DNA of 64,000 nt from Maridesulfovibrio frigidus DSM 17176 (GTDB lineage: Bacteria; Desulfobacterota; Desulfovibrionia; Desulfovibrionales; Desulfovibrionaceae). The position numbers and the translations under genes are program-made. The stretch is from assembly GCF_000711735.1 (NCBI RefSeq), contig NZ_JONL01000006.1, forward strand, positions 62,001-126,000, read 5' to 3'. Under the pieces are notes generated by a model, which worked only from the letters and a program-made list of their open reading frames with translations, did not search any database and was not told the origin of the DNA. Shown piece after piece: positions 16,532-25,549 of the stretch. Position 1 is the stretch's first letter; each line of letters starts with the position of its first letter.

Positions 16532-18133
16532 CTAAATACTAAGCGGAGCATCAGCTGCGCGCTTGGAGGTATAAAGATCGAACAAGATGCGGGTGACAAA
16601 AATTGCAGTGAACATCGAGGTAAGAATACCAAGAGTAAGTGTTACCGCAAATCCCCGAATCGGCCCGGTACCGAATTGGTAAAGAATAACAGCTGCGATC
16701 ACAGTCGTGATGTTTGCATCAAGAATAGTAAGGGTCGCTCTGCTGTAACCTTCAACGATTGCAGCTTTTGCAGTAAGCCCTCTTCTCAATTCCTCACGTA
16801 TGCGCTCAAAGATGATGACGTTAGCATCAACAGCCATACCGATAGTAAGAATGATACCCGCGATACCCGGAAGTGTCAGAGTAGCTCCGAAAGCAGCTAG
16901 TCCAGCTAAAATCAGGATAACGTTAAGAACAAGAACGATGTCTGCAACAAGCCCTGCAAAGCTGTAGTATACGAGCATGAAAACAAGCACGAGAATACTA
17001 CCTACAACAGCAGCTGTTATGCCCTTATCAATAGACTCCTGTCCAAGAGAAGGTCCGACAGTTCTTTGTTCCAAAATAGTCACAGGAGCAGGAAGTGATC
17101 CGGCTCTGAGTACGATAGCTAAATCCTGTGCTTCATCGGTAGAGTAAGAACCAGTAATACTAGCTTTACCACCGCTGATGCGGTCCTGAATAGTCGGCGC
17201 AGAGTAAACCTTGCCGTCAAGAACGATAGCCATGCGTTTTTTTACGTTCTCACCTGTGATACGTTCAAAAATTCTTGCGCCTCTACTATTAAAGTTGAGA
17301 GTTACGTAAGGCTGATTGAACTGGTCAAAACGAGTCTGTGCGTCATTAATAAATTCACCAGTAAGCAAAGCTTCTTTTCTGAGTACAATAGGCTTCTCAA
17401 CGTAAGAACCATCAGGCAACATGTGTCTGATAACGGTAATTTCACGTCCAGGAGCAACTATACCTTTCTTTGCTTTTTCAAGATCAGCGAGATCATCAAC
17501 AAGCTTGAATTCAAGATGTGCTGTTTTACCGATGATATTGATAGCTCTTTCAGGATCCTGCATACCGGGCAACTGAATCTGAATACGATTGCCCTGCTGC
17601 TTGCGAATGTCAGGCTCTGCAACACCGAACTGGTCAATACGGTTGCGGATGGTCTTAATGGCCTGATCCATTGTGAGCTTAGTTAGATACTTCTTAAATT
17701 CCGAGGTTGGAGCAAAGATGTAAGTGACTTTACCGTCAGGTTTCACAGATGTGCTGACGACACTCAAATTATTGAAATCTTTTGTAATTAAAGAATTCAG
17801 TTCTTCCTGCTGCTCTTTCTTGAGCAAAACAGCTTCAATTTGTTGACCATTGATGACTTTAGGTTTCAGAACAATAATCCCTTTTTCTCTAGCAACGACT
17901 TTAACGTCATCACCAAGGCGAACAAGGGTATTATCCATAGCTTTATCCATATCTACACCAAGTGTAAGATGGATTCCGCCCTTAAGGTCAAGGCCTAAAC
18001 TGATTTTGTCGTTCGGCAGGAAACGAGCCATGGCCGAATTCTGAACCGCTGGCAATGATGGCAGGAGATAAGCAACTCCAAGCGCGACCACTATCAAGGT
18101 CAGAGCAATTCTCCAACGAAGACTCCCGTTCAT
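16532..18133 (-). CDS. secD: Protein translocase subunit SecD
   Basis: 533-aa partner of SecF. An N-terminal membrane helix is followed by the SecD signature ISLGLDLKGGIHLTLGVDMD, the P1 head domain (RIDQFGVAEPDIRKQ, IQLPGMQDPERA) and five more helices with GMAVDANVIIFERIREEL. The GGGAGAGGAG ribosome-binding site abuts the ATG. Together with yajC upstream and secF downstream it forms the classic operon. Confidence 0.97.
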   Translation of the reverse strand: MNGSLRWRIALTLIVVALGVAYLLPSLPAVQNSAMARFLPNDKISLGLDLKGGIHLTLGVDMDKAMDNTLVRLGDDVKVVAREKGIIVLKPKVINGQQIEAVLLKKEQQEELNSLITKDFNNLSVVSTSVKPDGKVTYIFAPTSEFKKYLTKLTMDQAIKTIRNRIDQFGVAEPDIRKQQGNRIQIQLPGMQDPERAINIIGKTAHLEFKLVDDLADLEKAKKGIVAPGREITVIRHMLPDGSYVEKPIVLRKEALLTGEFINDAQTRFDQFNQPYVTLNFNSRGARIFERITGENVKKRMAIVLDGKVYSAPTIQDRISGGKASITGSYSTDEAQDLAIVLRAGSLPAPVTILEQRTVGPSLGQESIDKGITAAVVGSILVLVFMLVYYSFAGLVADIVLVLNVILILAGLAAFGATLTLPGIAGIILTIGMAVDANVIIFERIREELRRGLTAKAAIVEGYSRATLTILDANITTVIAAVILYQFGTGPIRGFAVTLTLGILTSMFTAIFVTRILFDLYTSKRAADAPLSI

Positions 18134-18261
18134 CTCCTCTCCCTTTATAAAATCAACTAGGAAATGTTACGACGCACTTAAAAAGGCAAGCACCACCGAA
18201 CGAATCCGGTTAAAGTGACTTGCCCTTAGTAAGGCGACATATGAAATAAGATTAATTAACC

Positions 18262-18603
18262 TTATTTCTTTGCGTTAGCAGTGTCAGCCATTCCAGCAAC
18301 GTAGCCTCTGTCAACTTTTACCTGAAAGCCTTCAGCAAGTTCAACGGAGAGTTCATCGCCATCAACAGCAACGATTCTGCCATAAAGTCCACCACCAGTA
18401 AGGATTCTGTCACCCTTCTTGAGCCCAGCAAGCAATTCTTTATGCTGCTTAGCTTTTTTCTGCTGTGGTCTAATGAGCAAGAAATAAAAAATAGCAAACA
18501 TGAGAATGAGAGGCAGAAAGGAACCTAGAGCACCAGCAGGACCAGCTTGGCCGTCTGCACCACCCAAAGAACCCATCGCGTGTGCGATATCATCAAAAAA
18601 CAT
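18262..18603 (-). CDS. yajC: Sec translocase accessory protein YajC
   Basis: 113-aa single-span membrane protein of the Sec holocomplex. The membrane helix is at about residues 28-46 (FLPLILMFAIFYFLLIRPQQ), followed by the conserved LLAGLKKGDRILTGGGLYGRI soluble tail. A GGAGG ribosome-binding site precedes the ATG. First gene of yajC-secD-secF. Confidence 0.95.
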   Translation of the reverse strand: MFFDDIAHAMGSLGGADGQAGPAGALGSFLPLILMFAIFYFLLIRPQQKKAKQHKELLAGLKKGDRILTGGGLYGRIVAVDGDELSVELAEGFQVKVDRGYVAGMADTANAKK

Positions 18604-18976
18604 TATGTCCTCCTGAAAAGACTGTGAACTAAATAAATAATCCGCCTATTACGCGGGAACGTACATGCTCCCGTAAGAGCGGTGAAAGCGACCAGCACTG
18701 ACACCGATTTCCTCAACTTAAATAAATAAAAACTTTCACTTTTTACGAGTCTCTGTTTAACAGAAAACACCCCAACAAGTAAAACTTTCTATTTCTAAAC
18801 ATAAACATCAGCAATTCCGGAAGTTACGATCAACGCCCGCTAATCCATATTTTATTAAACATGAACAAGTACTTCGATAACCGACATCGGCGCTAACGTA
18901 AATAGCAAACAAGCCGTAAAGCTTGCCCTTGCCTAAGTGGTTCGTAATACGGTGTAAAGGTTTTTTTGTGTGTTAT
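18604..18976. other. Gene-free region upstream of yajC
   Basis: No coding frame seen. It should hold the yajC promoter. GGGA(ACGTACATGC)TCCC near 18656-18673 is a small hairpin. On the plus strand, CAAGC-loop-GCTTG (18910-18925) and CCGTA...TACGG (18914-18953) precede a run of seven T at 18961-18967, which could terminate a plus-strand small RNA. This is weak evidence. Confidence 0.35.
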
Positions 18977-20293
18977 CTAGCTTTTTTCTGGATTCCACTT
19001 TTTATCAAAAAATTTATCCGGCCACATAAGCAAATTAGGCCTACCGCTACATAGCTGCTTTTGTAACTCAGCATCAACTTTTAATTTAAATTGAATAAAA
19101 GAAGTTAATATACCGCAAGACTCAATATCCCCAACCAAAATATAACCCACCAGCAATTGATCTTTAAAAACAAGCTTGCGCAAAATTTGCTTTACTTCAT
19201 TACAATAAAAGTACGAATCATATTCAACATCATCATCAGCCAAATCAAGTTCAGGACCAAGAATGCCCGCTGAAACCATCGCTAATCCGCAAAAAGAGAT
19301 TGAACTGAGAGCAATAGAATCTGTCTGCGCATTTCCTTCACTGGATTTACTCGCAAAATTCCCAGCAACACAATCATCTGGAGTAACTCCGTTAGCAAAA
19401 ACAACTGCGCCGGCTTCCAGAAATGATCTGTCCGACAATAACACTCCTTTCACTCGTCCGTCATCATCACGAACAACATCATTAACCATGGTGCCGAGCT
19501 TAATCATCAGTCCGGCATCCTTAATTCTACGAGAAATTAAAGATGCAGCCTGACCGTCCGAATTTTGCGGAAGTATGTGCGGAGCTTCTTCAATAATAGC
19601 AACTTCTACACCTGACTCATAAAAGCTTTCCGCAGCTTTTAATCCGCAATGCCCACTACCGACAACCACTGCCCTCTTTAAATTTTTGGAAATAGCTAGA
19701 AGCGCCGCAGTAAAGCACAGCTCAGAGCAGCAAAGTGCTCCAACATCTTCAGCGCCGTGAAGTATTACAGCCTCAGTCCCAAGAGACGGTCCGCAGCCAT
19801 CACTGAGTTCAAATGAAATTTCAGATTTCTCAGCCCTATGATATATGATAGAACGCTCTTCATATTTAAGAGAACGATTCGGACACGCGCTTACGCAGGC
19901 AGGCCCATCTTCACGGCCAGAACACAGATCGCATTTAATAATCTTATTCAAAAGTTTATTTCGCTTGATTGAGTCATACGGACATGCTGCCAAGCACGAC
20001 CAACACCCTATACACTGAGCAGCATTGTAGTGAACAATTCCTGTGGCAGCATCTTTTGACAAGGCACCAGCCTTACACACATCCGCACACGCAGGTTCTA
20101 CGCAGTGCCTACAACTAACGGCGACACAGGTCTCACCTTTTTCGATCACATGTATGGCCGGAGCAAGACCTCTAACACGCTCTTCTTTATAAGCGGTTAT
20201 CAAATCTTTGCTTTTGGAATGAACTGCAAGACACGCAAGTTCGCAGAGTTTGCAACCAATGCAATATTCTTTATCCGGAAATATTCGTTTCAT
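18977..20293 (-). CDS. Ferredoxin-Rossmann oxidoreductase, compact GltD/NasB-like
   Basis: 438 aa, two parts. Residues 1-148 form a four-cluster ferredoxin module of the HycB/DmsB type (C11, C14, C17, C21; CRHCVEPACADVC; CIGCWSCLAACPY; CDLC plus PACVSACPN). From about 200 a nucleotide-binding Rossmann fold follows (AVVVGSGHCGLKAAE, 208-222; VVFANGVTPDD), resembling the NAD domain of nitrite-reductase-like flavoproteins. The usual N-terminal FAD-binding Rossmann half (first GxGxxG and the ATG motif) is missing. It starts 9 bases after the GltB-like gene, so the two probably work as one electron-transfer unit. Reaction unknown. Confidence 0.8.
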   Translation of the reverse strand: MKRIFPDKEYCIGCKLCELACLAVHSKSKDLITAYKEERVRGLAPAIHVIEKGETCVAVSCRHCVEPACADVCKAGALSKDAATGIVHYNAAQCIGCWSCLAACPYDSIKRNKLLNKIIKCDLCSGREDGPACVSACPNRSLKYEERSIIYHRAEKSEISFELSDGCGPSLGTEAVILHGAEDVGALCCSELCFTAALLAISKNLKRAVVVGSGHCGLKAAESFYESGVEVAIIEEAPHILPQNSDGQAASLISRRIKDAGLMIKLGTMVNDVVRDDDGRVKGVLLSDRSFLEAGAVVFANGVTPDDCVAGNFASKSSEGNAQTDSIALSSISFCGLAMVSAGILGPELDLADDDVEYDSYFYCNEVKQILRKLVFKDQLLVGYILVGDIESCGILTSFIQFKLKVDAELQKQLCSGRPNLLMWPDKFFDKKWNPEKS

Positions 20294-20302
20294 AACTGTA
20301 CT

Positions 20303-21436
20303 CTATAGTCCTGCATGTTCAATACCGAGAATTTTCATCTCAGTTTCTGATAACCCTACAGCTCTAAGTTTATCTTTATTACCGCGCACATCTAAAAGAG
20401 AAGCAGTCTCCAGACATTCGAGCATTTCATCAATCTCCTGATTCCATGCATTCACCAAATTAATCATCTGCTCAGCAGCAAGTTCGGGGTTTTGTCTTTT
20501 GCAGAGATTTGATTCAACGGTGGCGATGCCCCATGGACATTTTCCAGTATTACAGCTCCCGCACAACGAGCATCCGGCAGCAATCATCATTGCCGCTGCG
20601 ATAGAAACTCCATCTGCGCCTAAAGCCAGAGCTTTAATGATATCAGAACTGCACCTGATTCCGCTCGCAGCTATGACCAAAATATCCTCACGCATCCCCT
20701 CGGCACGCAATGTCCTGTCCACTACTCCAATCGCTAATTCAATTGGCATTAGCTGGCTGTCATTGCGACTATAAGGACCATATCCGCCCGACGTGCCATC
20801 AATAACAATTACTTTTGCCCCTCCGCTTATTGCTTCTAAGGCAAGCTTTGCAACATTATAAGTAGCAGCAATTCTAACGTATTCACATGAACCGTCATCG
20901 GCATAAATTTCATTATCGCGAATCTCAGCAAGATTCAGCTTATCAGCCGCAATTTTCATGGCTGTGCGCAGATTAGGATTAATTGAAATAGATGGTATTA
21001 TATCGAGCAAAAGAGGTTTGTTTAACAAAAATTCAGGTGTGATTGCATTTAAATGATCTTCTGCAACACCTGCAACAAGCATCAGCTTATCCCAATAAAC
21101 GGGCAGAACTGAACGCTCTTGACCAGCGCAAGACTGTTGCTCGCCAGTTTCAGCTTGAGTATAAATATTACGTAATAAAGCGGACTGACTAGCACCGTTA
21201 GATCCATTGCAAAAATCATTAAAGCGTATGGAAAGCGCGCCTGTAGGGCACAAAGCAGAGCAACGCAGACAACCTACACACATACTATTATCAGAAGTAA
21301 CGCAACTACGGACGGTATCGCGAAAGTGGACATTATATGTACACTGCCCAATACATACATCGCAATCGATGCACGAATTTACATCACGCAGAATCGCGAA
21401 TTCATGGTAAGTGTCAGCTATTTTTTGGAAAAGCAA
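20303..21436 (-). CDS. Ferredoxin plus shortened GltB-like FMN-domain protein
   Basis: 377 aa, TTG start with AAGAGG upstream. Residues 20-66 hold two [4Fe-4S] motifs (C22, C25, C28, C32; C53, C56, C59, C63). The rest resembles the archaeal-type glutamate synthase alpha domain: GGAKVIVIDGTSGGYG, ILVIAASGIRCSSDIIKALA, CGSCNTGKCPWGIAT, ending RGNKDKLRAVGL. Full-length relatives are near 500 aa. From recall of the family, the segment with the KIGQGAKPGIGGHLPG loop and the IPEGTDAISP region is absent here: SISINPNLRTAMKIAAD leads within about 30 residues into VRIAATYNVAKLALEA. Glutamate synthase activity is therefore doubtful. Operonic with the 438-aa protein. Confidence 0.8.
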   Translation of the reverse strand: MLFQKIADTYHEFAILRDVNSCIDCDVCIGQCTYNVHFRDTVRSCVTSDNSMCVGCLRCSALCPTGALSIRFNDFCNGSNGASQSALLRNIYTQAETGEQQSCAGQERSVLPVYWDKLMLVAGVAEDHLNAITPEFLLNKPLLLDIIPSISINPNLRTAMKIAADKLNLAEIRDNEIYADDGSCEYVRIAATYNVAKLALEAISGGAKVIVIDGTSGGYGPYSRNDSQLMPIELAIGVVDRTLRAEGMREDILVIAASGIRCSSDIIKALALGADGVSIAAAMMIAAGCSLCGSCNTGKCPWGIATVESNLCKRQNPELAAEQMINLVNAWNQEIDEMLECLETASLLDVRGNKDKLRAVGLSETEMKILGIEHAGL

Positions 21437-21522
21437 AATGAACCTCTTGCGAAAAGCAACAACTCGTAAATTTTAACTGAATATTCTATCTATTGTAGTT
21501 AGTCGATTCGCCCAGTCGCTTA

Positions 21523-22215
21523 TTACTTTTTAACTTCAGGCCAAAATTTGGTAGCTCTTGCGGGGGTGTATCCAGCCATGAAAGCCTCACCAAGATTACT
21601 GAAATGCACCCTGTTTCTACTCATCACAGTAACGGAGAAATTACTACCTTCGCGGAAGCACCTGCGGCTTCTTAAATTACCAACCCACTTAATATTAAAG
21701 TCTTCCATAGCGGATATTTTCGTCCAAAAACCTTTAGCGGAAGACATTGCGATTATTTGAGCCTCTAACAATAAATCCTGTTTCCCTGCATCATTATGGG
21801 GATGGTAGTAATAAAATGCCGCCCCTTTCGAAACCATTTCCTTATTGATAAAGGACTTACCCAGATAAACCCAACCAACAACTCTTCCGTAACTTTCTTT
21901 TTTACCTTTAACAGGCGTAACAGTTACCACTTTATTCAATATCAATTCACTGAGCAGATCAGTAGCTTCTTTCGCATAATATTGATCAACTTTGCCATTT
22001 CGCCCGACTTCCGGCGTATCTATGGAAGCAAGCCTGACTTTTTCTCCGCTCTGAAGAACAAAGGTATCTCCATCTACAACATATTTAACCTTTCCTTCGA
22101 AAGCGTAGCTGTTGCTGGCAGATATAAAACAAAGCGCTATTGCGACACAAAAAAACAAAACGGAGCCTTTAAAGGCTCCGTTTTTAATTTCATTAGTATA
22201 AAAACTTTTCAACAC
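21523..22215 (-). CDS. Secreted staphylococcal-nuclease-like protein with degenerate Ada-like tail
   Basis: 230 aa. After a signal peptide (hydrophobic FFCVAIALCFISAS, cleavage near SYA) comes a thermonuclease (SNase) domain: VKYVVDGDTFVL, VRLASIDTPEVGRN, ESYGRVVGWVYLG, ending near residue 170 with SSAKGFW. The tail (WVGNLRSRRC, then NRVHFSNLGEAFMAGYTPAR) fits the Ada-like metal-binding module often found after SNase, but the final zinc-binding Cys is replaced. The ATG at 22215 has AAGGA five bases upstream. Codons 11-20 coincide with a perfect palindrome that looks like a terminator, which is very odd. Confidence 0.85.
   Translation of the reverse strand: MLKSFYTNEIKNGAFKGSVLFFCVAIALCFISASNSYAFEGKVKYVVDGDTFVLQSGEKVRLASIDTPEVGRNGKVDQYYAKEATDLLSELILNKVVTVTPVKGKKESYGRVVGWVYLGKSFINKEMVSKGAAFYYYHPHNDAGKQDLLLEAQIIAMSSAKGFWTKISAMEDFNIKWVGNLRSRRCFREGSNFSVTVMSRNRVHFSNLGEAFMAGYTPARATKFWPEVKK
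22157..22184. terminator. Terminator-like perfect palindrome inside the nuclease signal-peptide codons
   Basis: A 28-base perfect inverted repeat (AAAACGGAGCCTTT and its complement). On the minus strand it is followed by GTTTTTTT, so it has the form of an intrinsic terminator, located about 31-58 bases after the nuclease ATG. It could be an attenuator relieved by translation, or an accident of gene arrangement. Confidence 0.7.
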
Positions 22216-22242
22216 ATCAAATCCTTATTTTTAAACTACTGC

Positions 22243-22264
22243 AAAAACCACTTTCGAGCGTGGT
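22243..22264 (-). terminator. Weak terminator after glgP
   Basis: On the minus strand ACCAC-loop-GTGGT is followed by TTTT. A five-base-pair stem only, so it is probably inefficient. Confidence 0.45.
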
Positions 22265-22272
22265 GTAGAATA

Positions 22273-24840
22273 TTATTGAGCCCAATAAATAAGTCCAAGT
22301 GAATGAGGATCAAGAAGCAATTCATGATGAGGAAGAATTCTTACGGTGTAACCGAATCTTCCGGCCTCGCTAGGCAGAACTTCTCCCCGATAAAGATGCC
22401 AGCCTATGCCCATCTCTTTTTCAGGAGTCATTTTAACTGTTTGACGACTTACAAATGCCCTGTCCTGACTAATCGGCCCGGCATATATTTCAACTTGCAC
22501 ATCTTTAGTTTCTAACCCGTTGAGGAAAACCTCAGCGCTAACAATAATAGGTTCCTGAACATAAACATCACAACGTGCTTCGGAAACAATATTTCTAATC
22601 TTGAGGCTGGACCATTTGGTCATAAGTTCCATTCTCCAGGCAGCAAGATCTTTCGCGCCCTTAAAATCGGATTTAGACATGGTCTGGTAATTATTGAAAG
22701 CTGGTAAATAAGCTTTTTCAGTATAATCTTCAACCATACGGTTAGCATTGAATTCAGGTCCGAGTACTCTCAGAGCCGCTTTAACCTTATTAACCCAGCT
22801 TCTAGGCAAGCTTCCATGACCACGGTCATAAAAGTCAGGAATAATGTCATTTTCTAGAACTTTATAAAGAGTCTGGCTTTCTACAAAATCCTGATAATCG
22901 TGATCATTATAATCTTCGCCTCTTCCGATTGCCCAGCCAAGACTGTTATCTGCCAAATACGCTTCATCCCACCATCCGTCAGGAGTACTGAACTGAAGCA
23001 CACCATTTGCCATGGCTTTCATGCCGCTGGTACCGCAAGCTTCAAGAGGACGTCTCGGTGTATTCAGCCATACATCACAACCCTGAACCAAATAGTTCGC
23101 CATTTTCATATCGTAATCTTCAAGAAAGACCATGCTCATGCGGCATTCTTCACGGCGGCAGAGCTGGATAAGATCCTGAATAAGCTTCTTACCTTCGTTA
23201 TCTTTAGGATGCGCCTTGCCGGCAAAAATAAACTGCACCGGATGTCTAGTATCAGAAATAAGTTTGATTAATCTTTCCTTGTCCCTAAGCAGCAGCCCAG
23301 CTCTCTTGTAAGTCGCAAACCTGCGGGCAAACCCGATGGTCAATGCTCTTGGGTCAAGCACCTCATCAGCGAGCTCAATCTCTTTTCTGCGGGCACCGAT
23401 ATTCAGCAACTGCTTACGAAGTCTTTTGCGGACAAAATCCACCAGACGTTCTCTAAGCCTTTCATGCGTCCGCCAAAGTTCTGCATCAGGAATATTGTCG
23501 ATTTGATTCCATGTACGAACGCAATCAGGGTCCTCACGCCAGTTCGGGCCTAAATAACGATCGAAAAGGAGAGAAATATCATTTGCAACCCAAGTAGGCA
23601 TATGCACACCATTGGTGATAGCCCCGATGGGAACATCTTCAACAGGATACTGAGGCCATACTTTCTGCCACATATTCCTTGAAACATGCCCGTGTAACTT
23701 CGAAACTCCGTTATTAAAACGTGAAAGTTTCAGAGCAAGAACAGTCATACAGAATTGTTCGGTATCATCACGGGGATCTTCCCTGCCAAGAGCCAGAAAT
23801 ACTTTAAAAGCAAGTCCCATGGTCTGAGCATAAGGCTCGAAGTAAGGGCGCATTAAATCAGCTGGAAAACGATCATTACCAGCAGGCACAGGAGTATGTG
23901 TTGTAAAGATACTTGAAGATGCAACCATTTCCATAGCCGCTTCAAATGATAAATTATGGTCAGTCATGAACACTCTAATGCGCTCAAGTCCCGCAAAAGC
24001 AGAATGACCTTCATTCATATGAATAACGCTTGGCTCAAGTCCAAGTGCAGCAATAGCTTTAACTCCACCAACGCCAAGTAAAATTTCCTGCCACAATCTC
24101 ATTTCAAGGTCGCCGCCATAAAGGCGCGCAGTGATAGCCTTGAAGTGAGGGCTATTTTCAGTAATATTCGTATCAAGAAGATATAAGGTTACTCGCCCGG
24201 CGACAGCCTTCCAAACTTTCACATGCAAAGTTTCGCCTTTCATATCAAGGCTGAACTTAACATCTTCCCCGTTTTCATCTTTAGCCGCTTTAATGGGCAT
24301 TTCTTCGAAATCATGGCTTGGGTAACGTTCCTGCTGCCAGCCGTCCTGAGTCATATACTGACGAAAATAACCATGCTGGTAACAAATACCTATTCCGACC
24401 AGAGGAATATTTAAATCACTAGAAGATTTAAGGTGATCACCAGCCAGAATTCCAAGTCCACCAGAATAAATAGGTAGGCTAAGACCAATACCGTATTCAA
24501 GGCTGAAATAAGCCACGACAGGCTCACCCTTAGTAGCCCCTTCAAACTGATACGAGCAACTTTCCCTTGCTAAGTACTTCTTCTGAACCCTAACAGCCTC
24601 ATTGAGCCGTTGAATAAAAAAATCATCCGTTGCAAGCTCTTCAAGTTGCTGCTGCGGTAGATTATTTAGAAAAGCAACCGGATTTTGCTGACAATCCCGC
24701 CACAAACTATGATCTATAGATGAAAAAATACTGGAAATATCATTGTTCCATACAAATAAAAAATTATACGCAAGATCCCAAAGTGCATCTAATTTTTTGG
24801 GCAGACGGGGAACAACACTATATACTCTAAGCGGTTGCAT
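22273..24840 (-). CDS. glgP: Alpha-glucan (glycogen/maltodextrin) phosphorylase
   Basis: 855-aa GT35 enzyme of the prokaryotic branch with an N-terminal DUF3417 module (residues about 10-110, LPKKLDALWDLAYNFLFVWN). It releases glucose-1-phosphate from glucan ends. The catalytic core has YFSLEYGIGLSLPIYSGGLG, VIHMNEGHSAF, FTTHTPVPAGNDRF, RFATYKRAGLL, and the PLP-lysine segment EACGTSGMKAMANG. The C-terminal 120 residues form a beta-rich module. Stand-alone transcription unit pointing away from dut. The sequence looks complete. Confidence 0.95.
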   Translation of the reverse strand: MQPLRVYSVVPRLPKKLDALWDLAYNFLFVWNNDISSIFSSIDHSLWRDCQQNPVAFLNNLPQQQLEELATDDFFIQRLNEAVRVQKKYLARESCSYQFEGATKGEPVVAYFSLEYGIGLSLPIYSGGLGILAGDHLKSSSDLNIPLVGIGICYQHGYFRQYMTQDGWQQERYPSHDFEEMPIKAAKDENGEDVKFSLDMKGETLHVKVWKAVAGRVTLYLLDTNITENSPHFKAITARLYGGDLEMRLWQEILLGVGGVKAIAALGLEPSVIHMNEGHSAFAGLERIRVFMTDHNLSFEAAMEMVASSSIFTTHTPVPAGNDRFPADLMRPYFEPYAQTMGLAFKVFLALGREDPRDDTEQFCMTVLALKLSRFNNGVSKLHGHVSRNMWQKVWPQYPVEDVPIGAITNGVHMPTWVANDISLLFDRYLGPNWREDPDCVRTWNQIDNIPDAELWRTHERLRERLVDFVRKRLRKQLLNIGARRKEIELADEVLDPRALTIGFARRFATYKRAGLLLRDKERLIKLISDTRHPVQFIFAGKAHPKDNEGKKLIQDLIQLCRREECRMSMVFLEDYDMKMANYLVQGCDVWLNTPRRPLEACGTSGMKAMANGVLQFSTPDGWWDEAYLADNSLGWAIGRGEDYNDHDYQDFVESQTLYKVLENDIIPDFYDRGHGSLPRSWVNKVKAALRVLGPEFNANRMVEDYTEKAYLPAFNNYQTMSKSDFKGAKDLAAWRMELMTKWSSLKIRNIVSEARCDVYVQEPIIVSAEVFLNGLETKDVQVEIYAGPISQDRAFVSRQTVKMTPEKEMGIGWHLYRGEVLPSEAGRFGYTVRILPHHELLLDPHSLGLIYWAQ

Positions 24841-25045
24841 GCTTATCTCCTTAACAACTATACTAATTTGACGAGGCAGAAAATAACATATCAGAAAACC
24901 TGAACCTTATACACTTATTTTTATTATTTGCACTATTCAGGTGAATTTCTCAAGACCGTTCAGTAATAATTAGGTGAGAAAGTTGACATGGCGAACTTGT
25001 AAGAGCATTCTTCGGAATTCGAATATTTCTAAAAGGAAAAGATTG

Positions 25046-25519
25046 ATGACTAGCTCAATTACAAATTCTATCGAAGTTAAAGTTAAATTTATCAGTGATA
25101 TCGCGCAAGAAAGCGGCATGGACTATTCCACTCCTAATTCTGCAGGAATAGACCTTAGAGCATGCATAAAGCCTGAGTTTATAGAGATTAAACCGGGCGA
25201 AAAATTTGCCTTTCCGGTAGGGATTGCAATAGAGATCATGGCGCAAGGTATTGCTGGATTCATTTACTCCCGCAGTGGACTAGGCACAAAAGACGGCCTC
25301 ACAGTCAGCCAGGGGGTCGGTGTTATTGATCCCGATTATCGCGGAGAGATTAAAGTTTCATTATTAAATACGTCTGATAGCGTGCGACGAATTGAGCGCG
25401 GACAGCGCATAGCACAATTAGTTTTTATGCCCTATTACCACGCCACCATTATCCCCTGCGAAGAACTGTCTTCAACAGAACGCGGCGCAGGTGGTTTCGG
25501 CCACACTGGTAAAAAATAA
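25046..25519 (+). CDS. dut: dUTP pyrophosphatase
   Basis: 157-aa trimeric dUTPase that hydrolyses dUTP to dUMP, keeping uracil out of DNA and feeding thymidylate synthesis. All five motifs are present: NSAGIDLRA, YSRSGLGTKDGL, VGVIDPDYRGEI, ERGQRIAQLVF and STERGAGGFGHTG. The start at 25046 follows AAAAGGAAAAG and gives the usual length; an in-frame start at 24974 would add 24 basic residues foreign to the family. argD follows after 30 bases, probably in one operon. Confidence 0.95.
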   Translation: MTSSITNSIEVKVKFISDIAQESGMDYSTPNSAGIDLRACIKPEFIEIKPGEKFAFPVGIAIEIMAQGIAGFIYSRSGLGTKDGLTVSQGVGVIDPDYRGEIKVSLLNTSDSVRRIERGQRIAQLVFMPYYHATIIPCEELSSTERGAGGFGHTGKK

Positions 25520-25549
25520 ATATCATACCTATTAATAAATGGAAATATC

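Noticed and set aside
22143-22148. GTG start for the nuclease that would leave the palindrome outside the gene
   Set aside because: It would give an uncharged signal peptide and lacks a ribosome-binding site, whereas the ATG at 22215 has AAGGA at good spacing. Kept only as the alternative that would refute the finding.
25010-25040. Possible tRNA T-arm-like TTCGGAATTCGAA upstream of dut
   Set aside because: No acceptor stem, anticodon arm or CCA could be fitted. No tRNA found elsewhere either.
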